In this document: positions 17,883 to 24,482 of the stretch, in pieces | How positions within the stretch are numbered: the first letter of the stretch is position 1 | Layout of the letters: the number at the start of each line of letters is the position of its first letter | Assembly (NCBI GenBank): GCA_020072965.1 | Contig: JAIQFY010000023.1 | Coordinates: forward strand, 1-64,000 | Length of the DNA: 64,000 nucleotides | Direction of reading: 5' to 3' | DNA from: Terriglobia bacterium | Lineage (GTDB): Bacteria; Acidobacteriota; Terriglobia; JAIQFV01 | The notes under the pieces: generated by a model | Told to the model about the DNA's origin: nothing | Databases searched by the model: none | The model's input: the letters and a program-made list of their open reading frames with translations, nothing else | Translations under genes and position numbers: made by a program

Positions 17883-17967
17883 GGCTAACCCGCGCGTGCA
17901 CCCGACCGTCGCAAGAAGCAAGAGCGCGCCGTCGGGTGACGCGCTAGACGTTATCCATTCGTTAGGC
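17883..17967 (+). other. attC recombination site 1
   Basis: Left core GGCTAAC (17883-17889), right core GTTAGGC (17961-17967). The arms GCGCGTGCACCCGAC and GTCGGGTGACGCGC pair fully except for one extra G on the left arm, the extrahelical base that sets strand choice by the integron integrase. This pattern is diagnostic. Confidence 0.88.
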
Positions 17968-17981
17968 TGCAGGCACTACAC

Positions 17982-18641
17982 GTGGGCATTCTCTCCAGGA
18001 TAAGAGCCGCGCTGCATCCCTCGCCTCCAGGCGAGGAGGGATTCACCGCCGTACAGCCCATCCCCGCCGCAGACAATCGGTTCGGGGTGGACATCTGGGA
18101 CTGTCGCGCCTTCACCCACAATATGGTCTCTACAACTGCGAGCCCCGAGATCGCCAGACGTTACGTGGAGCTTCGAAGCTCCCAAGGCAACGAATACCAA
18201 GGCCAGACGCCTACGAACGCACACGTCGTCACGTGTAATCTGACCTACGCATTCTCGCAGCGCCCTTCGGACGGCCCGCTCTTCAAGTCCGAGCAGATGG
18301 AGGACAAGTGGGATATCTACCTCTTCGACGATGAGCTTTACTTCGCACGCAGCTGGACCGGGGAGCTGACATTCAAAGCCCGTGTTCGCTATGAACCCGG
18401 CGCGCTCTACATTACAGCACTAGCAGCGGAGGAAAACCACGATCCAGCCTTCGCCCTGCGCGTCGTAGATTACCTGGTCAAGACCCATGTACTGCGACAC
18501 GAAGCGCCCCATCCCTTACCCTCGACCTTGCCCCCAACCCCGCGGGATGTCGCTGTTTTCTCATTCTCGTTGTTCGGTCGGCGCTGTTCCTTCGGGACGT
18601 ACGCGGACACTATCAGTATGCAATCTTCTGCGTCCCCTTGA
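17982..18641 (+). CDS. Hypothetical protein (cassette gene 2)
   Basis: 219 aa from a GTG 15 bp after the attC core; no strong ribosome-binding site is visible. It looks soluble, with no signal peptide or membrane helix. Features include SEQMEDKWDIYLFDDELYFARS and a beta-rich middle, then a proline-rich stretch (HPLPSTLPPTPRDVAVF). No family recognised. The pattern 'threshold residues then DELYFARSWTG' recalls small cassette-borne proteins of unknown function. It is followed at 20 bp by attC site 2. Confidence 0.6.
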   Translation: MGILSRIRAALHPSPPGEEGFTAVQPIPAADNRFGVDIWDCRAFTHNMVSTTASPEIARRYVELRSSQGNEYQGQTPTNAHVVTCNLTYAFSQRPSDGPLFKSEQMEDKWDIYLFDDELYFARSWTGELTFKARVRYEPGALYITALAAEENHDPAFALRVVDYLVKTHVLRHEAPHPLPSTLPPTPRDVAVFSFSLFGRRCSFGTYADTISMQSSASP

Positions 18642-18660
18642 GCGCTCTAGCGTGCCTGCA

Positions 18661-18768
18661 GCCTAACATGCGCTTGAAGCTGGCGGGCTGGGGCGGCCAC
18701 ATCGGTCGGAGAAGGTCCATCTTGATTGTGGCCGCCCCAGCCCGCAGCTTAAGCGCAACCCGTTAGGC
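18661..18768 (+). other. attC recombination site 2
   Basis: Perfect cores GCCTAAC (18661-18667) and GTTAGGC (18762-18768). A long imperfect palindrome pairs CGCTTGAAGCTGGCGGGCTG with CAGCCCGCAGCTTAAGCG, leaving two unpaired G residues on the left arm. The stem continues through GGGGCGGCCAC / GTGGCCGCCCC. One of the clearest attC sites here. Confidence 0.92.
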
Positions 18769-18793
18769 TTACTGAAATGGAAGGGCCTTAGTC

Positions 18794-19219
18794 ATGAACC
18801 AAGGCGAAGTCGGGTTCGATTATCGACCGCCACTGTTTGGGGTATACCACCCTGTTGTCGCTTATGGCTTCGTTGTCATTTTTTGCCTCAATTTGGTTCT
18901 CTTGTACTTGGCATTCTTCGTGCACTCGAGCGTTCGCCAACGAGCCCGCATCTCAGGGAACCAGAAGGGGCTCGCACGATTTGCGTTTTGCTTCCAAAAG
19001 GGTTCGGCTGTTCTCATTGCTATCCTCGCTCTTGCCGCTGTTATCGCACGGGCCGGACGGGAAGGATTCATCGCGTCAGAATTCGTTATCACGCTCTGTG
19101 TGGATTTGCTCCTTGTGCTTCCATGCCTGATTGGCGCGAGACGGTGGTTCCGTACCCTGAGCATAGCCCGAGCGGAGTCTGACACGATGAGCATCAGCAA
19201 GGCGAAGGGAATTGATTGA
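18794..19219 (+). CDS. Small integral membrane protein (cassette gene 3)
   Basis: 141 aa. Three hydrophobic segments are visible: VVAYGFVVIFCLNLVLLYLA (about 23-42), a second near 70-85 (GSAVLIAILALAAVIA) and a third near 95-113 (ITLCVDLLLVLPCLIG). No domain name can be given. The gene lies between attC site 2 and the intron-split attC site 3, in cassette orientation. Confidence 0.6.
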   Translation: MNQGEVGFDYRPPLFGVYHPVVAYGFVVIFCLNLVLLYLAFFVHSSVRQRARISGNQKGLARFAFCFQKGSAVLIAILALAAVIARAGREGFIASEFVITLCVDLLLVLPCLIGARRWFRTLSIARAESDTMSISKAKGID

Positions 19220-19273
19220 TTGGACAATCGGCTCAATAAGGACTTATCGCACGAAGCCTAACCCGCGCGTGCA

Positions 19274-19762
19274 GTGCGCCGTGAAAAGGCGGCGATCTTC
19301 AGTGGGTGCAAATCCCATCCGGCAACTGTCGCTCCAGCCGGTAGCAACCGGAGCAGCCGTGGAAGCAATGAAACGGCTGAAGCCTCCGGTGGAACGAGGT
19401 CACCTTGGGTGACCCAGCGAGCAGGCAGGCCGTAACGTGAGTAAACGCTGAGCAGGCCTGGAAAAGGGTAATGCAGGAGCCGACCTGGCTGCACCACAGG
19501 GAAGGCCGACGGGGCGGGGGGAAGACGAGCGAAAAGCCCCTCGATCTCCTGCTGGGGTAGTGGCGACGGCATGTGGGCACACGGCATTGCATGCTAAACA
19601 CATGATTCCTTGTCCGAGAGCTGGATGCGGGAAATCCGCCCGTCCAGTTCGATGAGCGGGATGTGGAAACGGAGCATGGCCGAGCTAGTGAGGCACCGGC
19701 CGACGAAAGGGCCGGCCACAGATAGGCTCTGCCTAAACCACCGCGCCACATCTCGACTCTAC
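19274..19762 (+). mobile_element. ORF-less group II intron (probable IIC-attC type) inside an attC site
   Basis: It begins GTGCG, the group II 5' consensus, and ends CTCTAC, a usual 3' end. Domain V is at 19618-19650: GAGCTGGATGCGGG, then a GAAA-type loop region, then CGCCCGTCCAGTTC, with the AGC-type catalytic stretch and two-base bulge position. The 5' part contains CAGTGGGTGCAAATCCCA and CCGGTAGCAACCGG, typical of domain I. No reverse transcriptase/maturase frame exists; domain IV is reduced to a short stretch, so mobility and perhaps splicing need a protein in trans. It has the same orientation as the cassette genes. The family is assigned from the insertion site and domain V, not from an alignment. 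Confidence 0.82.
19618..19650 (+). ncRNA. Group II intron domain V catalytic hairpin
   Basis: 33-nt hairpin whose arms GAGCTGGATGCGG and CCGCCCGTCCAGTTC pair with the conserved asymmetric bulge. This is the most conserved part of group II ribozymes and the best single proof of the intron. Confidence 0.82.
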
Positions 19763-19841
19763 CCCGGTCCGCCAAAAAGCCGGCGGACGAGTGACGCGCT
19801 ATCTCGTTAGGCGCACTACCTTGTAATGACAGGAGCGGGGG

Positions 19842-20303
19842 ATGTCCACAGAGCAGAACAAAGCAATCGTGACCAGGTTTTATGAGGAATTGTGGAATCA
19901 GCGGAACCTCAGCGTCGCCGATGACATTTTCGCTGCCGATTGCCTGACGCACCAACTCCAGTCAGGCACGGCGTCCGTCGGCATGCCGCGCAGCCCTGAA
20001 GCGGTGAAGAAACATGTTGCGGAATGGCTCGCTGGCTTTCCCGATCTGCGTTTCGACATTGAGGAGATGGTTGCCGAAGTGGATCAAGTCGTCAGCCGCA
20101 GCGTCATGCAGGGCATACATATGGGTACATGGCTCGGCCTGGCTCCGACAGGGAAAAAGGTCAGCATCCGGATGTCCGTAACGCATAAGATTAAGGACGG
20201 GAAGATCGTTGAAGATTGGGTGCTGGTAGAAGCGTTAGGATTTTTCCAGCAGCTTGGGCTAGTGCCAGCGACGGAGAAGATTTTGTCGAGGGCAGCGAGG
20301 TGA
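19842..20303 (+). CDS. SnoaL-like / ester cyclase family protein (cassette gene 4)
   Basis: 153 aa. NTF2-like fold of the SnoaL ester-cyclase group: NKAIVTRFYEELWNQRNLSVADDIFAADCLTH at the start (two blocks), then FPDLRFDIEEMVAEVDQVV and IRMSVTHKIKDGKIVEDW. Members are small-molecule cyclases or hydrolases, or have unknown substrates; catalysis cannot be inferred. GGAG precedes the ATG. It sits between the intron-split attC and attC site 4. Confidence 0.85.
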   Translation: MSTEQNKAIVTRFYEELWNQRNLSVADDIFAADCLTHQLQSGTASVGMPRSPEAVKKHVAEWLAGFPDLRFDIEEMVAEVDQVVSRSVMQGIHMGTWLGLAPTGKKVSIRMSVTHKIKDGKIVEDWVLVEALGFFQQLGLVPATEKILSRAAR

Positions 20304-20333
20304 GGTGCAACAAAGATGCAGCCCGGCCCGTGC

Positions 20334-20420
20334 GCCTAACAAGGGGCTGAACCCGACCGCCACTCAGCAGGCTTCCTAAAGATGTGGAATACAGGCGGCG
20401 GGTTAGCCCCGGAGTTAGGC
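20334..20420 (+). other. attC recombination site 4
   Basis: Perfect cores GCCTAAC (20334-20340) and GTTAGGC (20414-20420). GGGGCTGAACCCG on the left pairs with CGGGTTAGCCCC on the right, leaving one extra G. Stem continues CCGCC / GGCGG. Confidence 0.9.
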
Positions 20421-20429
20421 CACTGAGGA

Positions 20430-20993
20430 ATGCCTACAATAAGTCAATCGATGCATACGAAGCTCCTTATTCTCGACCTTGATGAGACGCTGGTTTTTGC
20501 TAGCGAAGAGAAGTTAGCCCGCACTGAGGATTTTCAGGTAGCACCCTATTTCGTGTACAAGCGGCCTGGTGTGGAGAGGTTTATTGAATTCGCTTTCACT
20601 CATTTCGAGGTTGCGGTGTGGACCTCATCCAGCTCCAACTACGCGAAAGAGTTGATAGATCAAATCTTTCAACAGCCGGACCGGCTTCAATTTGTGTGGG
20701 CCCGAGAACGTTGCACTCGGAAATCAGATCCCGAATCAGGGACCAGCTACTGGATCAAAGACCTTAAGAAGGTCAGGCGGCTTGGCCGTTCTCTCGAGGG
20801 CGTCCTAGTCGTCGATGACAGCCCCGGGAAACTTGAGCGAAGTTATGGAAATCACATTCATATTCGTCCCTTCGAAGGAGACCCAAGAGACGACGACCTT
20901 CGAAAGTTACAAGCCTACCTGCTTTGGCTGAAGGATGTACCGAACGTACGCTTGTTGGATAAAAGAGACTGGAGAACAACTCTGGTGGCCTAA
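20430..20993 (+). CDS. NIF/FCP1-type HAD phosphatase (cassette gene 5)
   Basis: 187 aa. LLILDLDETLVFA carries the DxDxT catalytic motif of HAD phosphatases in the form used by FCP1/SCP (NLI-interacting factor-like) phosphatases. FEVAVWTSSSSNYAKELID gives motif II, and VLVVDDSPGKL gives the terminal acidic pair. The fold is best known for dephosphorylating eukaryotic RNA polymerase II tails; bacterial homologues exist but have unclear substrates. Probably cytoplasmic. The TAA stop lies inside the left core of attC site 5, as is common in compact cassettes. Confidence 0.85.
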   Translation: MPTISQSMHTKLLILDLDETLVFASEEKLARTEDFQVAPYFVYKRPGVERFIEFAFTHFEVAVWTSSSSNYAKELIDQIFQQPDRLQFVWARERCTRKSDPESGTSYWIKDLKKVRRLGRSLEGVLVVDDSPGKLERSYGNHIHIRPFEGDPRDDDLRKLQAYLLWLKDVPNVRLLDKRDWRTTLVA

Positions 20994-21061
20994 CCCGCGC
21001 GTGCACCCGACCGGTGCTAAAAGCCAAGGCACGCCGGGTGGGTGAGCCGCAGCCGTTAGGC
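20988..21061 (+). other. attC recombination site 5
   Basis: Perfect cores GCCTAAC (20988-20994, overlapping the stop of the phosphatase gene) and GTTAGGC (21055-21061). Left arm GCGCGTGCACCCGACCGG is nearly identical to site 1 and to the re-joined site 3. Confidence 0.88.
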
Positions 21062-21096
21062 GCTAATTGGAGTCTTATGATCGAGGCAGTGGTCAA

Positions 21097-21639
21097 ATGA
21101 TGATCTATATTGCGTTCTTACGAGGCATCAACGTCGGCGGGAAGAATCCTCTACCGATGAAAGAACTGGTCGCGATCCTTGAAGACCTCGGGTCCCAAAA
21201 CGTCAAGACCTACATCCAAAGCGGCAATGCGGTGTTCGAGAGCAGAGACAAAGACGCTTCGCGGCTTTCAAAGATAATAAGTGCTGAAATCAAGAAGCGC
21301 CGTGGATTCGAGCCCCATGTCCTATTGTTGAAGCTCAAAGACCTCGAACGGGCAATCGCAAAGAATCCATTCCCCGAAGCGGAGACCGATCCCCAAGCTT
21401 TACATGTGGGCTTTCTCGCCTCCTCACCCGGGAATCCCAGTCTGAAAATACTCGACAGCATCAAGAGCGAGAGCGAACGGTTTCATCTGATCGACAACGT
21501 GTTTTATCTGCATGCACCCGAGGGAGTGGGCCGATCCAAGCTCGCTACAAATGCCGAGAAATGGCTCGGCGTCCCCATGACGGATCGTAATTGGAGAACT
21601 GTGCGCACAGTCTGGGAAATGGCGAAAGGGTTAACTTGA
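21097..21639 (+). CDS. DUF1697 family protein (cassette gene 6)
   Basis: About 180 aa. The opening YIAFLRGINVGGKNPLPMKEL and KTYIQSGNAVFES are the hallmark of DUF1697, a widespread cytoplasmic family of unknown function often seen in gene cassettes. An ATG at 21097 was chosen because the family starts right at this motif; a TTG at 21067 would add ten residues overlapping the attC edge. The C-terminal ATNAEKWLGVPMTDRNWRTV is also typical. Confidence 0.88.
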   Translation: MMIYIAFLRGINVGGKNPLPMKELVAILEDLGSQNVKTYIQSGNAVFESRDKDASRLSKIISAEIKKRRGFEPHVLLLKLKDLERAIAKNPFPEAETDPQALHVGFLASSPGNPSLKILDSIKSESERFHLIDNVFYLHAPEGVGRSKLATNAEKWLGVPMTDRNWRTVRTVWEMAKGLT

Positions 21640-21646
21640 TGACGCC

Positions 21647-21713
21647 CAATAACGGGGCCCAGGCGACATGGCTCCGCCGCGCTCCGCAACGCCCCTGAAC
21701 CCAACCGTTAGGC
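21647..21713 (+). other. attC recombination site 6
   Basis: Right core GTTAGGC (21707-21713) is perfect; left core is degenerate (CAATAAC). TAACGG on the left and CCGTTA on the right pair, and a weaker stem with CAGG / CCTG follows. Confidence 0.6.
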
Positions 21714-21760
21714 GGCCTTGCCAGAGCGTTAGAAAGCCGCAGCCAGGAGGAGAAAATCTG

Positions 21761-22714
21761 ATGAGGCGTCTACTGACACTATTGGGCCTAGTCAGTTACG
21801 TGTTCGTCGTGAACGCAGCAGAGGTCGTCCAGGTCCGGCCGTGGGAGCTGCACAGTAGCTTTTGGATGAGTCTTCATCAGACTCTGATCGCGGACGCGAT
21901 GCGCTCCACGCCGCGCGCGCTACCCGATTTGTCCCCAGAAGAGCAGGCAACGTGGAACGAGGCCGTTAAGGCATACTGCACCGCCGGCGGCGGGCACAGC
22001 GACATGACCTTCGCGAATCCGATGCTCATCACCACCGATGCCCTCACCCAGGTCGCGGATGATGCGGCCGAGCCGCTAATCAACGCCCCTCTTAAGGATG
22101 CGCTGATCCTTGCCGCTCCCGTCTATCGCCGGCACTGGTGGACGGTCGACGACCAGGCGAATCGATTTTTCATCGGTTATGCGGCCGCCATGCTGCGTGA
22201 AGCGGGAGAGGGCCTCGTTCGGGCACATGAATCGGTGTATCGTACGGCGTGGCCGGAACGCATTCGCGCCTACATCACGCCCTTTGCCGGCCCTTACGGC
22301 GCCTACACGATCACCGGGCGGTCGGGCGGCGTGATTACCACGATGTCCTGCCGCGACCCCGGCTACCAGGGCCTACGGGCGCTCGAAATGCTTTTGCACG
22401 AGAGTTCACACGCCGTGGTCAATCCTAACAGGGGAACGGTCGCCGCGGCGATCACGACGGCTGTGAAGGCGCGCGGCTTGGATGCGCCGCACGAGCTATG
22501 GCACGCGATCCTCTTCGCCACGTCGAGTGAGCTCACGCGCCGGGTCCTTGCCGAGCGGGGCGTCGCGGGTTACGTGCCCACTTCGGAAGACCTCTTCACG
22601 AGGGCGTGGCCGAAGTATCGTGAGCCCATAGAAAAGTACTGGATCCCCTATCTCAATGGGCAGGGCACGCTGGAGGAAGCCATCGACAAAGTTGTCGCCT
22701 CGATCCCACGATGA
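21761..22714 (+). CDS. Exported putative zinc metallopeptidase (cassette gene 7)
   Basis: 317 aa. The ATG follows an excellent AGGAGG ribosome-binding site and opens a signal peptide (MRRLLTLLGLVSYVFVVNAAE). Near residue 215 the sequence LEMLLHESSHAVV contains HExxH, the zinc site of many metallopeptidases, in a hydrophobic helix context. The third ligand is not certain; a Glu further on (HELWHAILFATSSELTRR) could serve. No named family was recognised. No attC is clear directly after it; only a weak inverted repeat around 22914-22984. Confidence 0.6.
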   Translation: MRRLLTLLGLVSYVFVVNAAEVVQVRPWELHSSFWMSLHQTLIADAMRSTPRALPDLSPEEQATWNEAVKAYCTAGGGHSDMTFANPMLITTDALTQVADDAAEPLINAPLKDALILAAPVYRRHWWTVDDQANRFFIGYAAAMLREAGEGLVRAHESVYRTAWPERIRAYITPFAGPYGAYTITGRSGGVITTMSCRDPGYQGLRALEMLLHESSHAVVNPNRGTVAAAITTAVKARGLDAPHELWHAILFATSSELTRRVLAERGVAGYVPTSEDLFTRAWPKYREPIEKYWIPYLNGQGTLEEAIDKVVASIPR

Positions 22715-23009
22715 GGTCTCGACCGTTATCCCAGGCTGTGGCGTCCGATCGGACCGTCGGGGATTTGGCGCCCGAATCCTGGTGCTTCGTGAGGTAAGGG
22801 AGGGACTTGTACCGGCTCGCCCTCCAGCGAGGCGCTGCACCGAAGTTCAATGACGGTTCGCCAGTTGTGGGCGAAGAGTTTCCAAGCGAGCGACGTCAGC
22901 CTTTCAAGTGTTGGCAGCCGACGGCGCGCGTGGAATCCACTGAGAGCTCCAAGCAACAAGCGCGCCGCCGCTGAATCGTGACGTTCGACCATGTGAAAGG
23001 ATTACTACC
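22715..23009 (+). other. Spacer after the metallopeptidase gene; no clear attC
   Basis: 295 bp. GGCGCGCG and CGCGCGCC-like arms around 22924 and 22967 could be the relic of an attC, but both cores are unrecognisable. No gene seen. Confidence 0.35.
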
Positions 23010-23435
23010 ATGGCAGAAAACAAAACCAAACCGACAAGAGGCAGTGTGACTGCTTTCTTGAACAAAATCAAAGACCAGCAATTGCGAGACGATTGCTTTG
23101 CAATTCTCGAAATGATGCGGAAGGTCTCGAATTGTGAACCCATCATGTGGGGGAGCGCAATCATCGGTTTTGGGACATTTCATTATGCCTATGAGAGCGG
23201 ACGAGAAGGAGATACAGTAGTTATCGGCTTCTCGCCGAGAAAACAGAACATCAGCATCTATTTAATGGGTGGACTGAATAAAGTTGAAGATGAACTTTCC
23301 AAGCTGGGGAAGTACAAGAGCGGCAAAGGATGCCTGTATATTAAATCGCTTCGCGATGTGAATGCAGAGGTTCTCAAGAAAATCTTTGCCAAAGCTTTTA
23401 AGGAAGCACAACGAAAAAACGCACACCCGGGCTAA
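23010..23435 (+). CDS. DUF1801 family protein (cassette gene 8)
   Basis: 141 aa. AFLNKIKDQQLRDDCFAIL, the ELMRKVS/EPIMWGSAIIGFGTFHY block and FSPRKQNISIYLM match the DUF1801 (YdhG-like) family: small soluble proteins of unknown function with a putative ligand pocket. The TAA stop lies within the left core of attC site 7. Base use is more AT-rich than in the flanking cassettes, as expected for genes of separate origin. Confidence 0.87.
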   Translation: MAENKTKPTRGSVTAFLNKIKDQQLRDDCFAILEMMRKVSNCEPIMWGSAIIGFGTFHYAYESGREGDTVVIGFSPRKQNISIYLMGGLNKVEDELSKLGKYKSGKGCLYIKSLRDVNAEVLKKIFAKAFKEAQRKNAHPG

Positions 23436-23592
23436 CCAGTCGCTCAAGCTGCCGTGGCGACCGCGGCCGCAATGCGGTCATCGCGTGTCCAGCTTTCTAA
23501 ATACGATTTATGTCAGCGGCAGTTATCCCTAATTTAAGAACCTTGCGTCCGCGAACAAGGTCGCCACGCAGCTGAGCTCCAGTCGGTTAGGC
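23430..23592 (+). other. attC recombination site 7 (long form)
   Basis: Left core GGCTAAC (23430-23436), right core GTTAGGC (23586-23592). AGCTGCCGTGGCGACC pairs with GGTCGCCACGCAGCT with one extra base. The centre is a long loop, making this 163-bp site longer than its neighbours. Confidence 0.78.
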
Positions 23593-23660
23593 CGACGGAT
23601 CGCAGAGCTGAAGGCCTGGGGGTCAAATGGTCCGCAACGCGAATTTGGAATAGGAGATAC

Positions 23661-23939
23661 ATGCGCGAGCGAAAAACAAGGACCGAGGAGTTCCATCTGG
23701 ATGGGGAACACCTAGTGGCGAAGATAAAGGAATTGATTCGAGACGGAGACATCATTCGAATCACCCTCAAGGACAAGGAAGGGACGACCTTGATTGAGGT
23801 GCCACTAAGCCTTGGTATCGCAGGGGCCGTTATGTCGCCTGTCTGGGCGGCCATCGCAGCGACTTCTGTACTTTCTGGTGAACTGACAATGGTTGTTGAA
23901 AAGATAGAGGACGAAGGCCATTTGCTGAAATTTGTTTGA
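23661..23939 (+). CDS. DUF4342 family protein (cassette gene 9)
   Basis: 92 aa. The sequence EEFHLDGEHLVAKIKELI, then IIRITLKDKEGTTLIEVPL, a glycine-rich hydrophobic helix (GIAGAVMSPVWAAIAA) and a final charged strand match DUF4342. Homologues are small and possibly membrane-associated; function unknown. The GTTAAGC core of the next attC-like site follows within 90 bp. Confidence 0.78.
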   Translation: MRERKTRTEEFHLDGEHLVAKIKELIRDGDIIRITLKDKEGTTLIEVPLSLGIAGAVMSPVWAAIAATSVLSGELTMVVEKIEDEGHLLKFV

Positions 23940-23940
23940 A

Positions 23941-24026
23941 TCAGATGTGTGCCGGCGGCATCTGACCAGCGCGTGCATTTGGCCCTCCAGAAGACCATCG
24001 GACGGGCGACGAACCAGATGTTAAGC
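23941..24026 (+). other. attC-like site 8
   Basis: Right core GTTAAGC (24020-24026) fits GTTRRRY. The left core is degenerate (around CTGACC at 23962). CATCTG and CAGATG pair, and the AGCGCGTGCA arm resembles other sites of this array. Confidence 0.5.
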
Positions 24027-24042
24027 ATGATTGGGGGGCTTT

Positions 24043-24402
24043 GTGAAATGGGATAAATCCAGACCTTGGTTTCTTGCACTCGGATTGGCATTGTGCATCG
24101 CACTTCTCCCCCTTGCAATATTTCCAAGCCGCTTTGCTGTTTCATATTTGGGCCAGGTGGCATTTTATCTGGTCACTCCTGCATTTTTCCTATGGTCTCA
24201 ACTACTCATCCTGGGTCGACTGCGTGGGGGAAGCGGAATATATGGTTATGCTGTAAATCTTAGCGTGAGTTCCCGGCAAATGTATGTCTTCGTCTTGCTC
24301 AACTGGCTAATCTACTCGGTGGCAATATTCATTGTGATTCAGGGAATCCGAAAGCTGAGTGGATTCAGCAAGCCGAAGCTGACCTTGAGTAAGGATGCCT
24401 GA
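24043..24402 (+). CDS. Small membrane protein (cassette gene 10)
   Basis: 119 aa from a GTG with GGGGGG before it; a TTG at 24031 would give 123 aa. Hydrophobic segments near residues 10-28 (WFLALGLALCIALLPLAIF), 35-58 (YLGQVAFYLVTPAFFLWSQ) and 82-104 (MYVFVLLNWLIYSVAIFIVI) suggest three membrane helices. No family recognised. The stop overlaps the left core of attC site 9. Confidence 0.6.
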   Translation: MKWDKSRPWFLALGLALCIALLPLAIFPSRFAVSYLGQVAFYLVTPAFFLWSQLLILGRLRGGSGIYGYAVNLSVSSRQMYVFVLLNWLIYSVAIFIVIQGIRKLSGFSKPKLTLSKDA

Positions 24403-24461
24403 CCCGCGCGTGCACCTGGCGGGCGCAAAGAGCGGGCTGCCGGGTGACATGCCAGTTATTA
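24397..24461 (+). other. attC-like site 9
   Basis: Left core GCCTGAC (24397-24403), right core degraded to GTTATTA (24455-24461). GCGCGTGCACCTGG pairs with the CCGGGTGACATGC arm with the same extra G seen in sites 1, 3 and 5. Confidence 0.6.
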
Positions 24462-24482
24462 TGTGGCTCGCCGAAGAAAGAT

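Larger units (their letters stand above)
19256..19812 (+). other. attC recombination site 3, interrupted by a group II intron
   Basis: Left half 19256-19273 (core GCCTAAC, arm GCGCGTGCA) and right half 19763-19812 (arm CCCGGTCCGCC, loop, GGCGGACGAGTGACGCGC, core GTTAGGC at 19806-19812). Joining the halves recreates GCGCGTGCACCCG, identical to the left arm of attC sites 1 and 5, and a stem with the usual extra G. The inserted 489 bp has group II intron features. Confidence 0.88.

Noticed and set aside
19299-19955. 218-codon minus-strand frame across the intron
   Set aside because: It runs antisense through the group II intron, the right half of the attC and the start of the SnoaL-like gene. 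Structured GC-rich RNA often leaves long antisense frames, and the translation has no protein character.
22908-22988. Inverted repeat that might be an attC after the metallopeptidase gene
   Set aside because: An 8-9 bp GC-rich stem exists, but neither core matches RYYYAAC or GTTRRRY, so it was left as spacer.
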